From CALGLS01 sp965222105 (GTDB taxonomy: Bacteria; Bacteroidota; Bacteroidia; Chitinophagales; Saprospiraceae), in contig CBDCTQ010000028.1 of assembly GCA_965222105.1 (NCBI GenBank), forward strand, positions 1 to 64,000: a stretch of DNA of 64,000 nucleotides, given 5' to 3'. A model generated the notes under the pieces. That model was given only the letters and a program-made list of their open reading frames with translations, ran no database searches and was not told where the DNA came from. This document shows positions 15,837 through 25,790 of the stretch, in pieces. Within the stretch, counting starts at the first letter, position 1. Every line of letters starts with the position of its first letter. The position numbers were made by a program, and so were the translations under genes.

Positions 15837-18800
15837 TCATTCAATGGCAATACGCACAGGCGGAGCCCATGCCACCGCATCATTTTCATAGTATAGGTAG
15901 GCGTTGGAGGCCGGTGATTCGTACGTGCCGGGGATATCGGCTTTCAGGTCGAGGTGGATGGTTTTTTCGGCGCCAGCCGTCATTTCCAGAAGGTAAAAAA
16001 CCACCTTATTGTCTTTCACTTCGTAGTAGTCGAATACTTCTTTCTCCTGAAGTTCTTTCAACTGCCAGGGCTGGGGGCTGAGCCCGGAAGGGATGCCTAC
16101 TATGGCAATGGGGGAGGTCACCAGACCGTCGGTTTTGTTTTGCAATTGTGTTGTTAGACGAACCGTGTGGCCCTGTTGCACTTGTTGGTTGGACAGGTGG
16201 GTTTGGAAAGCCAGTTTACAATCGTCAGCGGGATGCTGGGGTTGGGAAGAGGTATAGGTGACCAATAGCTCAAACGGAATGGTCTTTTTGCAATCCGCGA
16301 ATTGTACAGAAATGCGGTTCTTCCCATTTTGAAGCAAATGACTGAAATTGTCGAAGGTAATGGTGCGGGGCGAGCGGGTTGAAAATTGCTGTTGCCGGAC
16401 CAATTGGTCGTTGACATACAAAAGCATCTTACCACTGTTGGCGACACTTTTTTCCATTCCTGCGTATCCCAAAATGGCTTTGAGCGACAAGACGGTGGAC
16501 TGAGTAGAACAATATCCTTTGGCCGTCTTGGACAGAGCCAAAAACCGAATGGCACGCTCCAATTCTTCCATCGGCACCGATTCCATTTCCATCATGGCCA
16601 GTGCAGCCAATGCGGTGGTTTCTACCTGAAGGTTTTTTCCCTGCGACATGGTAATAGATGTGGTTTTACCCATAAAACTTCCATCGGTATCCTGGAGCTG
16701 AAGGAGGCTACCGGTCAATTCATGTCCGCGAATATCACCGGCTCCCAACAAGGTATTTGCGACAAGCGCCAATAAATAAGGATCTTTGGAGTAAACCGCC
16801 TTTTCAAAACTATGGTCGATCTCCTTTTCGATCTCTGACCCGTAGCCTGCCTCCGCCATAGCCCAGTTGATATAGGCATTTCTGATGGCGCTGTTGCCCT
16901 TCCAGCGGTGGGCTCCTTTGGTGGACACTTTCCAGCCGCCTTTGCCATCGCGCCGGTCCAACATCCACTTGACGGTGCGGTCCAACATTGCTTTTTCAAC
17001 TGGAAAAACGGCTTTCATATCGACAAACTGCATGATGCCATAGGCCGTCAGGGATTCATGAGCAGGTGGTTTGCCAAACCAATGAAAACCGCCTCCCTCC
17101 ACCTCAAATCCGATAAGCCGCTTGTAGCCGACCTTCAGATATTTTTCGGCCTTGTTGTAGGTGGCTGCGTTAAACACGCCTCTGTTGCGTTTCATGTACG
17201 TCATCACCAGTAAGTTGGGATAGTTGGAACTACTCGTTTGTTCAAAACAACCGCCTGGCTGACGGAGCATCCGGTCGGCGGTAGCCATTGCCTCCGACAC
17301 TACATTAGGATGGGCCACCAGGGAAGCCTGCAGCGATCCCTTTCGGGGATCATTCAAAACCAATTCAAAATCGTTTTTCATTTCGGTGCCGGTCAGCAGT
17401 TCTTCTACCGGAAAGCCAGCGGACTGCAATTGCAGCGGTTTTTGTACCTGATCGGAATAGGTGCTGGTCTCAAAAGAAAACCGGATGAACTTCCCACGGT
17501 ACCGCTTCTGCTCACAATCAAACTGATAGCGGTACTCTGGATAGATCGTCTTGCTTTGGCCTGGCGGCAAACTATATTGCGTCTGACTGTTGGACAATGC
17601 TTCGATGCAGGGAGGAAGCTGGGCCGTCAGCTTTCCTTTCATGGGATGCGTCGTATTGTTGTTGAGTGTAATGGGTATTTTGAGGTGGTCGCCCGAAATG
17701 GCCACTACCGGCAGTTTGACCTGCATGGAAAAAGGCAACTGGGTGCTGTAAGTGTGGGTACCCCTCCCTGCAAGGCCGGTGCCTGCCGGACCTACAGACT
17801 GACTGGAGATGCCTTCTACGGTGGCTTTGAATGTGGTGATGTCGTCGGAGTTCCAAAACTCGACGGTGGCTTTGCCTGCTTTGTCGGTGACGATGTCCGG
17901 TTTCCAGAATATGGTGGAACGATAATCGGCTCTTTGAGTGGTCTTTTGTTGTTTTTTGGAGTAACGAGGTGTATAAAACTGCCTGGTCTGCTTGTATTTG
18001 GTAGCACGCCTTCCCACCAGGTCGCCATAGGCAATGGGTATGGACACTTCTGCGGCCACTGCCTTTGCATTTATCCGGGCGGGTTTCCACTTGGGCAGCG
18101 TGTAGATTGCCCGTCGGATCGTTTTGGTAAGGTGGGTTTGGTAATTGCTGCCATTTACCTTGAGGCCGCCGACTACGCCCGACTGGTCGACAAAAAATTC
18201 CAACAATATATCTCCACCGTAGTATTTTGCGATCTCCGTCCGGGCAATGGCGTCGAGCAAACGATCCATTAATACTTCATTGGCGCAGGCATAACAATCT
18301 TTTTCCGAATCCAGCAGTTCGCATTTTCGGTTGCGAAGCCGTGGCTGTTCATCTACCACTCGGTGCAACACAGAAGGGACGCGCACTTTCCGGGAAGCCC
18401 TTTGTTTTTGGTTTTTTGCAGGGGCATTTCCCCAAGCTGATGCAGTGGTGCCACCTGCGGAAGTCCAATCGAAACCGGTATTGTCAGCGTTGGTTTGTGC
18501 AAAAAACATATCCGCGTCAGGTACCCCATATTTATTGTTACCTCTTTGATTTTCCGGAAGGGGTGGCGCCTCCCCTCCTCCAAACATGGCTGGGATCCCT
18601 CCGGTGATCACTCGCAACTGCTCAATATCGGCTTCCTGCACCTGGGAGGCATTCACCCGGATACCATCGACGTAAACATTGGTCGCATTCGCGCGGCTGC
18701 CCCTCACCGTCACTCCATCGCCTTCGTCAATCTGGCTAAGCCCGGCAGTAGAAGCGGCAATGCTTACGATGTTTTTGGTGGCAAACCGCGTAATATCCTC

Positions 18801-21194
18801 ACTGGTGATGGTGGCTCCGGAGGAGGTATTGTCTTGTTCGATTAAGGGCACCTTATAATGGGTCACGACGATTTCATCCAAATTTATACCATTGCTACGA
18901 TCCGATTTTCCGGAAAATACGAGTTGCTCTACCTTTTGATCAGCTTCCTGACGAGCATCTTTTTTTAGAAGGAGCAATTGGTCCAGTTCCGACTCCTGTA
19001 CTTGGCCAAGGGCCACATCTTTCTCTTTGTTTTTGGTTTCTGTGGAAATATAAAGCTGTCGGCTGATGCGTAAATCCTCTCCCGGCCAAATCCTGATCTT
19101 TTCAACGCGGTAGGCCGGATAGGCGCCGTATCTGAAGTCGAGGGTATACAGTCCGGCAGGCAATTGTTGGAAACTATATTCCCCCTTAATATTCAACAGG
19201 CCTTTCCACTGGCTGCCGTTGTCGTTGTACAGTGTGACGGTACCTCTGCGGGCAGGTCGGTCATAGGGATCCAATAGCATTCCCGCCAGGTTGCCATATC
19301 CTTCCGCCATTACGATGTAATAGTCTTGCTTATACTCAACAATGCTTTTACGAACAGCAGGCAACCCTTCTTTTTCTATTTTCATTACCGGGCCGGTGGC
19401 GCCGATCTTCAGGTTTTTCAGGGTGAAGAAGCCATTTTCGTCTGTCGATGTTGTGATGTTTTTGTCCATCACCGACACCAATGCACCGACCACTGGAGCG
19501 TTGGCTTTGTCGACCACACGACCTGCTACCCACGAGCGCTCTTTAGCAAATTTGAATGCAAGAGGTTCGGGCTGTCTGACTTTTTCCCAATCGAATCGGC
19601 GCCAGCCGTGGGTCATCATCAGATGGTCCATGGCACGAGTGGCGGTTGCTTCTGAGTCGTCAAAATAAAAATCGGGCTCTTCGATGTCTCCTTTGAGTTC
19701 GCTTTCCAAAAATAGTTTGGCGAGGATGTGGCCCTGCTTGTCGTCGGCGAAGGTGAGTAGTTTGTCATCGGCAACGGATAGGGCAAATTGGCCGGCAACG
19801 GGGTCGTCGTTTTCATCGGTTACTTTGATGTTGAGGACCACTTTTTCGCGGGGTTGGTATTGTTTTTTGTTGGTCGATATATCTATGTTCAATTTGTTGT
19901 CGGACTGTACAAAGATCAGTCTTTCGCATTTGGCCTGACCGAATTCATCGAAGAGGGTGATGCGGGAAATACCCATCGGAAAGGATTTGGTGGAAAAGGC
20001 AATTTCTTCCTTTTTATCGACCATAAACGATTTGCTGAACACCAGTTTATCGTTCGATTGTACCACCAGATGCACCGGTTGTGTACGTGTTGTTTGAACA
20101 GTGGTTTTTACGACATTTGGCTGTTGTTCTGTGACCGTTAGGTTCATGCCTTTCGGCAAAATGGCTGGCAGTTGATAAAGGGTATCGATGCCTTCTGGTT
20201 TAGTGATCCGGGCCGTGTACCGGTTGCCTTTCTCGGGCCATAATTTGGTGGCGCCCATCCCGTTGTGAAAACTGCTGAAGGTGGCCACCTGCTCTCCTTT
20301 GTCGTTGAGGATGGCACCTTCTACATCGGCGGGTTTGCCGTATTCGTTGAGGGCTTTAAAGGCGATGTTGGTGGGTAGGCCGGCTACCAGGTCTCCCCCT
20401 TCCGGAAAAAATTGGAGATCGATCTTGTCGAATACAATTGGGATGGAGCGGGAAATCGATTCGTTTTGTCCTTTGTGTGGTATGATCACCTGGAGGAGCC
20501 CGTCGCTGGAAGTCAGTTTTTCCGGCAAGGTGAACTTTACATCTGCCTTTCCGTCGAAGTCGAGGCGCAGTTTTTGACGGGCACCGGATTTCCCGTCAAG
20601 GGATACGATGAAACCAACGTCGAGCAGACGAAGGGGCTGATCTTCCAGGTCGATGGCTTCGAGATGGGCCACCACCTGGTCGCCGGAACCATAGGCTTTG
20701 CGATCGAAATCGAGTTTCATTTTCAGATTTGGAAGGACGGCTTTTTGCACCTGTATCTCGCGTTCAAAAAATGCCTTTGTGTTTTTTTGCCAATTGGTGT
20801 AGGCCTTGATCTTAAATAGTCCGCCCACCGAAGTTTTCAATTGAACCGAACCGGAAGCACTGCCTTTTTTAGCGTCGAGTACCTGCTTTTTGATTGTCGT
20901 TCCTTTCGGGTCGATGAGTTCGACATAAACGGTTTCGCTGATGTCGTCGACGAGCAGACTATTGGCATTGCGCACCCAGATGCTGTACCAGACGATGTCA
21001 CCGGGTTGGTAAAAATTGCGATCGAGCTGAACGTAGACTTTTTCGTCAGACAATTGACCGCCGTACTGGCTCAATTGCTGTTGCAGTTTGGTAATGAACG
21101 GATGCGTCGGCTCGAATTGAGTGGTAAATCCGACGAATAAGAGGCTCAATAAAAACAGGCAGAAGGTTGTTTTGAATAACGTGTTTAGCTTCAT
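15837..21194 (-). CDS. Alpha-2-macroglobulin-like protein with TonB-plug and TonB-C segments
   Basis: A 1785-residue envelope protein with a signal segment at residues 8-25. In order: macroglobulin MG2-like domains (about 45-150 and 440-530), a carboxypeptidase-regulatory beta domain (about 555-630), a TonB-receptor plug-like segment (about 772-875: ITSEDITRFATKNI, VTVRGSRANATNVYVDGIRV), a TonB C-terminal-like domain (about 975-1055: LLEFFVDQSGVVGGLKV, LPKWKPARI), the A2M core, and the thioester motif GCFEQ at about 1315 with its helical barrel. Thioester A2Ms trap proteases. The plug occurs in Bacteroidota A2Ms; the TonB-C insert is unusual. The length exceeds a simple A2M because of these inserts. 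NamZ-like muramidase lies upstream on the same strand. Confidence 0.88.
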   Translation of the reverse strand: MKLNTLFKTTFCLFLLSLLFVGFTTQFEPTHPFITKLQQQLSQYGGQLSDEKVYVQLDRNFYQPGDIVWYSIWVRNANSLLVDDISETVYVELIDPKGTTIKKQVLDAKKGSASGSVQLKTSVGGLFKIKAYTNWQKNTKAFFEREIQVQKAVLPNLKMKLDFDRKAYGSGDQVVAHLEAIDLEDQPLRLLDVGFIVSLDGKSGARQKLRLDFDGKADVKFTLPEKLTSSDGLLQVIIPHKGQNESISRSIPIVFDKIDLQFFPEGGDLVAGLPTNIAFKALNEYGKPADVEGAILNDKGEQVATFSSFHNGMGATKLWPEKGNRYTARITKPEGIDTLYQLPAILPKGMNLTVTEQQPNVVKTTVQTTRTQPVHLVVQSNDKLVFSKSFMVDKKEEIAFSTKSFPMGISRITLFDEFGQAKCERLIFVQSDNKLNIDISTNKKQYQPREKVVLNIKVTDENDDPVAGQFALSVADDKLLTFADDKQGHILAKLFLESELKGDIEEPDFYFDDSEATATRAMDHLMMTHGWRRFDWEKVRQPEPLAFKFAKERSWVAGRVVDKANAPVVGALVSVMDKNITTSTDENGFFTLKNLKIGATGPVMKIEKEGLPAVRKSIVEYKQDYYIVMAEGYGNLAGMLLDPYDRPARRGTVTLYNDNGSQWKGLLNIKGEYSFQQLPAGLYTLDFRYGAYPAYRVEKIRIWPGEDLRISRQLYISTETKNKEKDVALGQVQESELDQLLLLKKDARQEADQKVEQLVFSGKSDRSNGINLDEIVVTHYKVPLIEQDNTSSGATITSEDITRFATKNIVSIAASTAGLSQIDEGDGVTVRGSRANATNVYVDGIRVNASQVQEADIEQLRVITGGIPAMFGGGEAPPLPENQRGNNKYGVPDADMFFAQTNADNTGFDWTSAGGTTASAWGNAPAKNQKQRASRKVRVPSVLHRVVDEQPRLRNRKCELLDSEKDCYACANEVLMDRLLDAIARTEIAKYYGGDILLEFFVDQSGVVGGLKVNGSNYQTHLTKTIRRAIYTLPKWKPARINAKAVAAEVSIPIAYGDLVGRRATKYKQTRQFYTPRYSKKQQKTTQRADYRSTIFWKPDIVTDKAGKATVEFWNSDDITTFKATVEGISSQSVGPAGTGLAGRGTHTYSTQLPFSMQVKLPVVAISGDHLKIPITLNNNTTHPMKGKLTAQLPPCIEALSNSQTQYSLPPGQSKTIYPEYRYQFDCEQKRYRGKFIRFSFETSTYSDQVQKPLQLQSAGFPVEELLTGTEMKNDFELVLNDPRKGSLQASLVAHPNVVSEAMATADRMLRQPGGCFEQTSSSNYPNLLVMTYMKRNRGVFNAATYNKAEKYLKVGYKRLIGFEVEGGGFHWFGKPPAHESLTAYGIMQFVDMKAVFPVEKAMLDRTVKWMLDRRDGKGGWKVSTKGAHRWKGNSAIRNAYINWAMAEAGYGSEIEKEIDHSFEKAVYSKDPYLLALVANTLLGAGDIRGHELTGSLLQLQDTDGSFMGKTTSITMSQGKNLQVETTALAALAMMEMESVPMEELERAIRFLALSKTAKGYCSTQSTVLSLKAILGYAGMEKSVANSGKMLLYVNDQLVRQQQFSTRSPRTITFDNFSHLLQNGKNRISVQFADCKKTIPFELLVTYTSSQPQHPADDCKLAFQTHLSNQQVQQGHTVRLTTQLQNKTDGLVTSPIAIVGIPSGLSPQPWQLKELQEKEVFDYYEVKDNKVVFYLLEMTAGAEKTIHLDLKADIPGTYESPASNAYLYYENDAVAWAPPVRIAIE

Positions 21195-21304
21195 GGCTTA
21201 GATTTAGTGAATGATGGACCTGTAACCAGGCTTTGTTCCAATATCCACCAAAAAAAGCCATTGCTAAACCAACAATGTGTGAATGGGTAGGTTGGCTGTG
21301 TGAA

Positions 21305-22561
21305 TCAAAAATCGGGATAGAGCAGGTAGTTTTTTCTCACCTTACGGAAAATGTGGAGGTCGTTTTGCCAGCTTGCTCTGATGTCGTCCAATGATTTATT
21401 TCCAACAATTTGCTTACGCAATTGATCGGTGCCGGCGAGTTTGTCAAAGAATTCGGGTCTGGAAAAAAAGGCATCACCCTTGTCGAGTTGTTGGTAAAAC
21501 TGGAGAAGCCAATCCAACTGAAGAACAGAAGGAGCATTTGAGTTAGTCGTTTGAGAAAGATCAACCCCATAACAGGGTGTTCCCATGAGTTTAGGACGGG
21601 TGGCACCGGGCATGGATTCTGGTGTAAAAGAATAGGTCTTGTCGGGATAATCGGGATGCCCAATGATCTGAAATTGCTTGTCTGTCCCTCTTCCGATACT
21701 TGCCACGGTGCCTTCAAAAAAACAGAGAGAAGGATAGAGTTGGATGGAGCGGTCGTTGGGCAGGTTTGGAGAGGGTTTTACTGGCAGAGAATAGGGCGTT
21801 TCGTGTGTATAATGTTGGCAAGGAATGACGGTAAGCTCTACTCGTTGGTCATCAGCCAGCCATCTTTCGCCGTTGATCATCCAGGCAAATTCGCCGACGG
21901 TCATGCCGTGGACTACGGGTACAGGGTGCATGCCGACAAAAGACCTGAATTCGGGCTGCAAAACGGGGCCATCTACAAAATGTCCATTGGGATTGGGGCG
22001 ATCCAGCACCATGAACGCCACCCCATTTTCGGCGCAAGCCTCCATCACATAGTCCATCGATGAAATGTAGGTATAAAACCGGGCGCCCACATCCTGAATG
22101 TCGAACACGAGCCAGTCTAATCCTTCCAGGTCTTCCGGTGTTGGCTTTTTATGTTTGCCGTAGAGCGAAATGATGGGTAGACCGGTGCGAAGATCCTTTC
22201 CATCCCGGATGTGCTGGCCAGCATCGGCGGTACCCCTAAAGCCGTGTTCGGGAGCGAAGATCCGTTCGATCTGGATGCCCAGAGTCAACAGGCTGTCGGC
22301 CAAATGGGTGTTGCCGATCCTGGAAGTTTGGTTGACGAGGAGGGCCACCCGTTTGTCCTTCAACTTGGGGAGATACAAATGAGGTTGCTCGGCGCCGGTC
22401 AATATTTGTTGGGGTTGCGTGTCGGTGGGAATGGTATCGGTTGGGGGATTGGATACCGTATTGGAATCGGCATTCGATTCGGAGCGACATCCTATTTTTG
22501 CGGAAGCGAGAAGAAGGAGAATAGCCAGGGGCAGCCAGGTGAAAGAGAAACGTATTGACAT
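21305..22561 (-). CDS. namZ: DUF1343 exo-beta-N-acetylmuramidase (NamZ-like) lipoprotein
   Basis: A 418-residue protein. The core matches DUF1343/NamZ: RVALLVNQTSRIG near residue 70, IFAPEHGFRGTADAG, SLYGKHKKPTPEDL, VFDIQDVGARFYTYISSM and VLDRPNPNG. NamZ releases terminal N-acetylmuramic acid from peptidoglycan fragments for cell-wall recycling. The N-terminus has a membrane signal ending in KIGC, a loose lipobox, so it is probably a periplasmic-facing lipoprotein. It is followed after 110 bases by the A2M gene. Confidence 0.85.
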   Translation of the reverse strand: MSIRFSFTWLPLAILLLLASAKIGCRSESNADSNTVSNPPTDTIPTDTQPQQILTGAEQPHLYLPKLKDKRVALLVNQTSRIGNTHLADSLLTLGIQIERIFAPEHGFRGTADAGQHIRDGKDLRTGLPIISLYGKHKKPTPEDLEGLDWLVFDIQDVGARFYTYISSMDYVMEACAENGVAFMVLDRPNPNGHFVDGPVLQPEFRSFVGMHPVPVVHGMTVGEFAWMINGERWLADDQRVELTVIPCQHYTHETPYSLPVKPSPNLPNDRSIQLYPSLCFFEGTVASIGRGTDKQFQIIGHPDYPDKTYSFTPESMPGATRPKLMGTPCYGVDLSQTTNSNAPSVLQLDWLLQFYQQLDKGDAFFSRPEFFDKLAGTDQLRKQIVGNKSLDDIRASWQNDLHIFRKVRKNYLLYPDF

Positions 22562-22659
22562 GTTGGGCGAATTTTAAGGGCAAAATAAGGTTAAATATTG
22601 AGGTGGGGAATTTTATTAAAAAAATCCACAAAATGTTTTTTAAATAAAATATTATCGTT

Positions 22660-22820
22660 TATATTTGTGGTGTAGTTTTAAAACTAGAAGCGATCTCTTC
22701 GATTTATATATCCTGATACAGCAAGGAAGCTGAAAGTGGGCAGATATTCCTGTATCATGTTGTCATTTGATCCCGGTTTTTCGGGAGGCGGTGGCGGTTG
22801 GGTGGGTCCCACCCACTAAA
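22660..22820 (+). ncRNA. Possible small RNA in the 22.56-22.96 kb gap
   Basis: This 395-base gap has no credible gene. A TAnnTTTG-type -7 box (tatatttg, 22660-22667) precedes a stretch with several hairpins: tagttttaaaacta, a longer stem gatacag/ctgtatc (22711-22756) and cccggtttttcggg. It ends with gggtgggtcccaccca (22800-22815), a possible terminator without a strong T-run. This is the layout of a short structured transcript such as 6S-like RNA, but I do not recognise the family. Confidence 0.3.
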
Positions 22821-22956
22821 TGTCCACAATTTGCTTTTTCGTCAAATTCCAGAGTTGACAATTAAGAGGTTGAAATTTTATGCCCCGCGCAAATCTTTCT
22901 CCGGATGGCTATAAATGTTATTCGTCTTTCCTATTTTTGTCTCCCAACACCCATCA

Positions 22957-24366
22957 ATGAGCAAAGATAAAATTTACGCCATTATAGACATTGAAACGAC
23001 TGGTGGAAGAGCCAATCGGGACAAAATAACGGAAATAGCCATTATCCGCCACGACGGGCAGCAGGTCATTGACAGTTGGCAGACGCTGATCAACCCGGAG
23101 CGCGGCATCCCCGACAATATTACCCGCATCACCAACATCACCAACGAAATGGTGGCGACCGCCCCCCGCTTTTACGAAGTGGCCAAAGAAATTGTTCAAA
23201 AAACGGAGGGTGCCATTTTCGTTGCCCACAATGTCCGGTTCGATTATTCCTTTATCCGCGAAGAGTTCAAACGGCTGGGGTACACCTTCACCCGGCGGCA
23301 GTTGTGTACGGTACGGCTGGCCCGGAAGGTGTTTCCTGAAATACGGTCGTACGGCCTTAGCAACCTGATCCGCCATTTCAACCTCACCATCGGCGACGAC
23401 CGCCACCGGGCCTTCGGCGATGCCAACGCCACCGCAGAACTCTTTGAGATCATCATGAATGAAAAGGCCAACCAGGAGGAGGTTCAATCGCTCATCAACC
23501 TCGGCCTGAAAGAATCGCAACTACCGGCCAACATTACACTTACAAAACTTCACGCCCTGCCGGAAGAATGCGGCGTTTACTATTTTTACGACAAAACAGG
23601 AGAGCTCATCTACATCGGCAAAAGCAAAAACATCAAAAAGCGGGTGATGAGTCATTTTGCCAAACAGACGGAAAAAGCCAGAAAGCTGTACGACCACGTC
23701 TGGGAAATCGGCTATGAAGTAACCGGAAGCGAACTCGTAGCCTTATTGTTGGAATCGGCGGAGATCAAATACCACCACCCCATCATCAACAAACAGCAAC
23801 GGGCCAGGAGCTACCCTTACGTCATTCACCACTACGAAAACCAGGAAGGCTACCTCTGCCTCGATTACGCCAAGGTCAACAAAAGGCAAAAACAAAAATT
23901 GAACGTCATCCATGAATACGCCTCCGGCCTTTCGGCAAAAGGGGCGCTCAACGCCATTTTGGAAAACCACGAACTCTGTCAGACCTTTTGCAACGTCGAC
24001 CAGATCAAGCGACCCTGCTTTTACTACCAAATTCACAAATGCCGGGGCGCCTGCATCGGCAAAGAACCACCAGCGGAGTACAACGAGCGGGTACGCGAGG
24101 CCGTGGCCCACATGGATACCGATTTCGATAGCGATTTTATCTTGCTGGAAGAGGGGCGAAGCCCTACGGAAAAGGCGGTGGTGCTGGTAGAGGAGGGTAT
24201 TTACAAAGGATTTGGATACGCCGATGAAGATCTGCCCCACCAGACGGTCGAGGAACTGAAAGACCTCATCACTCCTTACGACCACAACCCGGACACCTAC
24301 CGGATCATTCGGCAGTATATGATGGCGAACCGGAAGCAGTTGAAGGTGGTAGAGCTAGCTCCCTGA
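22957..24366 (+). CDS. DnaQ-like 3'-5' exonuclease fused to UvrC-type GIY-YIG nuclease
   Basis: From MSKDKIYAIIDIETTGG, residues 1-165 are a DEDD exonuclease (DIETTG with Asp11/Glu13, HNVRFDYSF, HRAFGDANAT). Residues about 205-290 are a GIY-YIG domain (GVYYFYDKTGELIYIGKSKN), and a C-terminal part contains Cys residues (CFYYQIHKCRGACIG), as in UvrC/Cho relatives. It probably acts in DNA repair. A longer frame to 22915 adds 14 residues, but the ATG at 22957 fits the exonuclease start better. The 3' end overlaps the convergent pyrF by 62 bases. Confidence 0.88.
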   Translation: MSKDKIYAIIDIETTGGRANRDKITEIAIIRHDGQQVIDSWQTLINPERGIPDNITRITNITNEMVATAPRFYEVAKEIVQKTEGAIFVAHNVRFDYSFIREEFKRLGYTFTRRQLCTVRLARKVFPEIRSYGLSNLIRHFNLTIGDDRHRAFGDANATAELFEIIMNEKANQEEVQSLINLGLKESQLPANITLTKLHALPEECGVYYFYDKTGELIYIGKSKNIKKRVMSHFAKQTEKARKLYDHVWEIGYEVTGSELVALLLESAEIKYHHPIINKQQRARSYPYVIHHYENQEGYLCLDYAKVNKRQKQKLNVIHEYASGLSAKGALNAILENHELCQTFCNVDQIKRPCFYYQIHKCRGACIGKEPPAEYNERVREAVAHMDTDFDSDFILLEEGRSPTEKAVVLVEEGIYKGFGYADEDLPHQTVEELKDLITPYDHNPDTYRIIRQYMMANRKQLKVVELAP

Positions 24367-25147
24367 AAATAAACTTGCTGGCAGCCTCTCTGGCCTTTTC
24401 GGCAAAATCAAGCCCCTCCCCGGCATAAATAATTCCTCTGGAAGAATTGATCAGCAGCCCACCCTCCGGGTTGAGTCCGTATTGATAAATGGCCTCCAAA
24501 TCGCCCCCCTGGACACCAACGCCTGGTACCAACATAAAATGGTCGGGGGCAATGGCTCGGACCTCTTCCAGCTTTTCAGGATGGGTAGCACCCACTACAA
24601 ACATAAGGTTGTCGGGACTGCCCCAGGTCATGGCCGTCCGCATCACTTTTTCGTAAAGGGGTTGTTGGACGTCCTGGGTCGTCAGTTGAAAATCGTGGCT
24701 GCCCTTGTTAGAAGTCAGTGCGAGGAGGATGACCCATTTGTCGTCGAATTCCAGAAAAGGCGCTACGGAATCGACGCCCATGTATGGTGCCACCGTAACA
24801 GCGTCGAAGTCAAGTGTTTCAAAAAAAGCCCGGGCGTACATCCGGGAGGTGTTACCGATGTCACCCCGTTTGGCATCGGCTATGGTGAAATGGGTATCGG
24901 GAATGTAGTCCAGTGTTTTTTCGAGAGAGGCCCAGCCTTTGGCGCCCAGGGCTTCGTAAAAAGCAATATTGGGTTTGTAAGCGATGCAAAGGTCGTGGGT
25001 GGCATCGATGATCTGTTTGTTGAACTCAAATACGGGATCGGCGGCAGCGAGGAGAAGTTTGGGAATGCGGTGGGGGTCGGTATCCAGGCCAATGCAGAGA
25101 AAGGTCTTTTTTTGATGGATATGTTGGGTCAGTTCTTTTCGGGTCAT
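24305..25147 (-). CDS. pyrF: Orotidine 5'-phosphate decarboxylase
   Basis: PyrF decarboxylates OMP to UMP, the last step of pyrimidine synthesis. It has the group-2 form: FLCIGLDTDP near residue 17, YKPNIAFYEALG, the catalytic ADAKRGDIGNTS (Asp91, Lys93, Asp96) and LVPGVGVQGG. The start ATG at 25147 overlaps the NifU-like gene stop as ATGA, so the two are coupled; a longer frame to 25258 lies inside that gene. The last 18 or so residues (ALPPSTASGSPSYTAE) are family-atypical and come from read-through into the end of the convergent nuclease gene. Confidence 0.95.
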   Translation of the reverse strand: MTRKELTQHIHQKKTFLCIGLDTDPHRIPKLLLAAADPVFEFNKQIIDATHDLCIAYKPNIAFYEALGAKGWASLEKTLDYIPDTHFTIADAKRGDIGNTSRMYARAFFETLDFDAVTVAPYMGVDSVAPFLEFDDKWVILLALTSNKGSHDFQLTTQDVQQPLYEKVMRTAMTWGSPDNLMFVVGATHPEKLEEVRAIAPDHFMLVPGVGVQGGDLEAIYQYGLNPEGGLLINSSRGIIYAGEGLDFAEKAREAASKFIFRELALPPSTASGSPSYTAE

Positions 25148-25404
25148 AGTTCGATGCCGTTTATGGCTTCCACGGCGGTGATAGTGGGTATTTTGGCCCG
25201 AACGGTTTGTTCGATGCCGGCTCGTAAGGTCATTGTTGACATATTGCAGCTTTCGCAATTTCCGACCCAGCGTACTTTGACGCGGAAGTCGTCGGTCAGT
25301 TCTACCAACTCGACGTTGCCACCATCTACTTTGAGGTGGGGACGGATGTCGTCGAGGGCGGATTCGACCTCTGTCATCAATTGTTCTTTTTCTTGTTGCG
25401 ACAT
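25144..25404 (-). CDS. NifU-like C-terminal domain iron-sulfur protein
   Basis: An 86-residue single-domain protein. It has the NifU C-terminal fold with HLKVDGGNVELVEL and the cluster-binding C50-x2-C53 (GNCESCNMS), then RAGIEQTVRAKIP. It carries iron-sulfur clusters to client proteins. It starts a short operon with pyrF (ATGA overlap); Mrp, another Fe-S related protein, is 376 bases upstream on the same strand. Confidence 0.9.
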   Translation of the reverse strand: MSQQEKEQLMTEVESALDDIRPHLKVDGGNVELVELTDDFRVKVRWVGNCESCNMSTMTLRAGIEQTVRAKIPTITAVEAINGIEL

Positions 25405-25492
25405 TTATTCCATTTTACAACAAAGATACAAAATTTTGTGGGCTTTTGTTGCATTTTAGGGATGAGGAATTAAATAACCTACCCGAAGGGCT

Positions 25493-25790
25493 AGCAAATT
25501 TCAACTGCCGTAGGCAGTCAACAAATCAGCACCATGAAAGCCTGCCCCGGACTTGCTACGGGGGACTCCACTACGTTACGCCTTCACGGCACGAATCAAC
25601 ATATCAGCAAATTTCAACTGCCGTAGGCAGTCAACAAATCAGCACCATGAAAGCCTGCCCCGGACTTGCTACGGGAGCCTGCCCCGAACTCGATTCGGGG
25701 GACTCCACTACGTTACGCCTTCACGGCACGAATCAGCATATCAGCATATCAGCACATCAACAAATCAGCATATCAGCAAATCAATCAATC
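25493..25790. repeat. 113-bp direct repeat with palindromes and atcagcat tracts
   Basis: A unit starting agcaaatttcaactgccgta at 25493 is repeated from 25606. Each copy holds tgaaagcctgccccggactt followed by gctacggg. The second copy also carries an extra palindromic piece (gcctgccccgaactcgattc followed by ggggg) like those at 45240-45290. After it come loose repeats of atcagcat (25734-25790) that reach into the end of mrp. I find no gene in the gap 25405-25780. Confidence 0.75.

Noticed and set aside
17238..18272. 344-codon plus-strand frame
   Set aside because: Antisense to the A2M gene, whose domains are clear; a shadow caused by codon bias.
22236..22631. 131-codon minus-strand frame upstream of namZ
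   Set aside because: Another frame of the namZ 5' region; no coherent domain.
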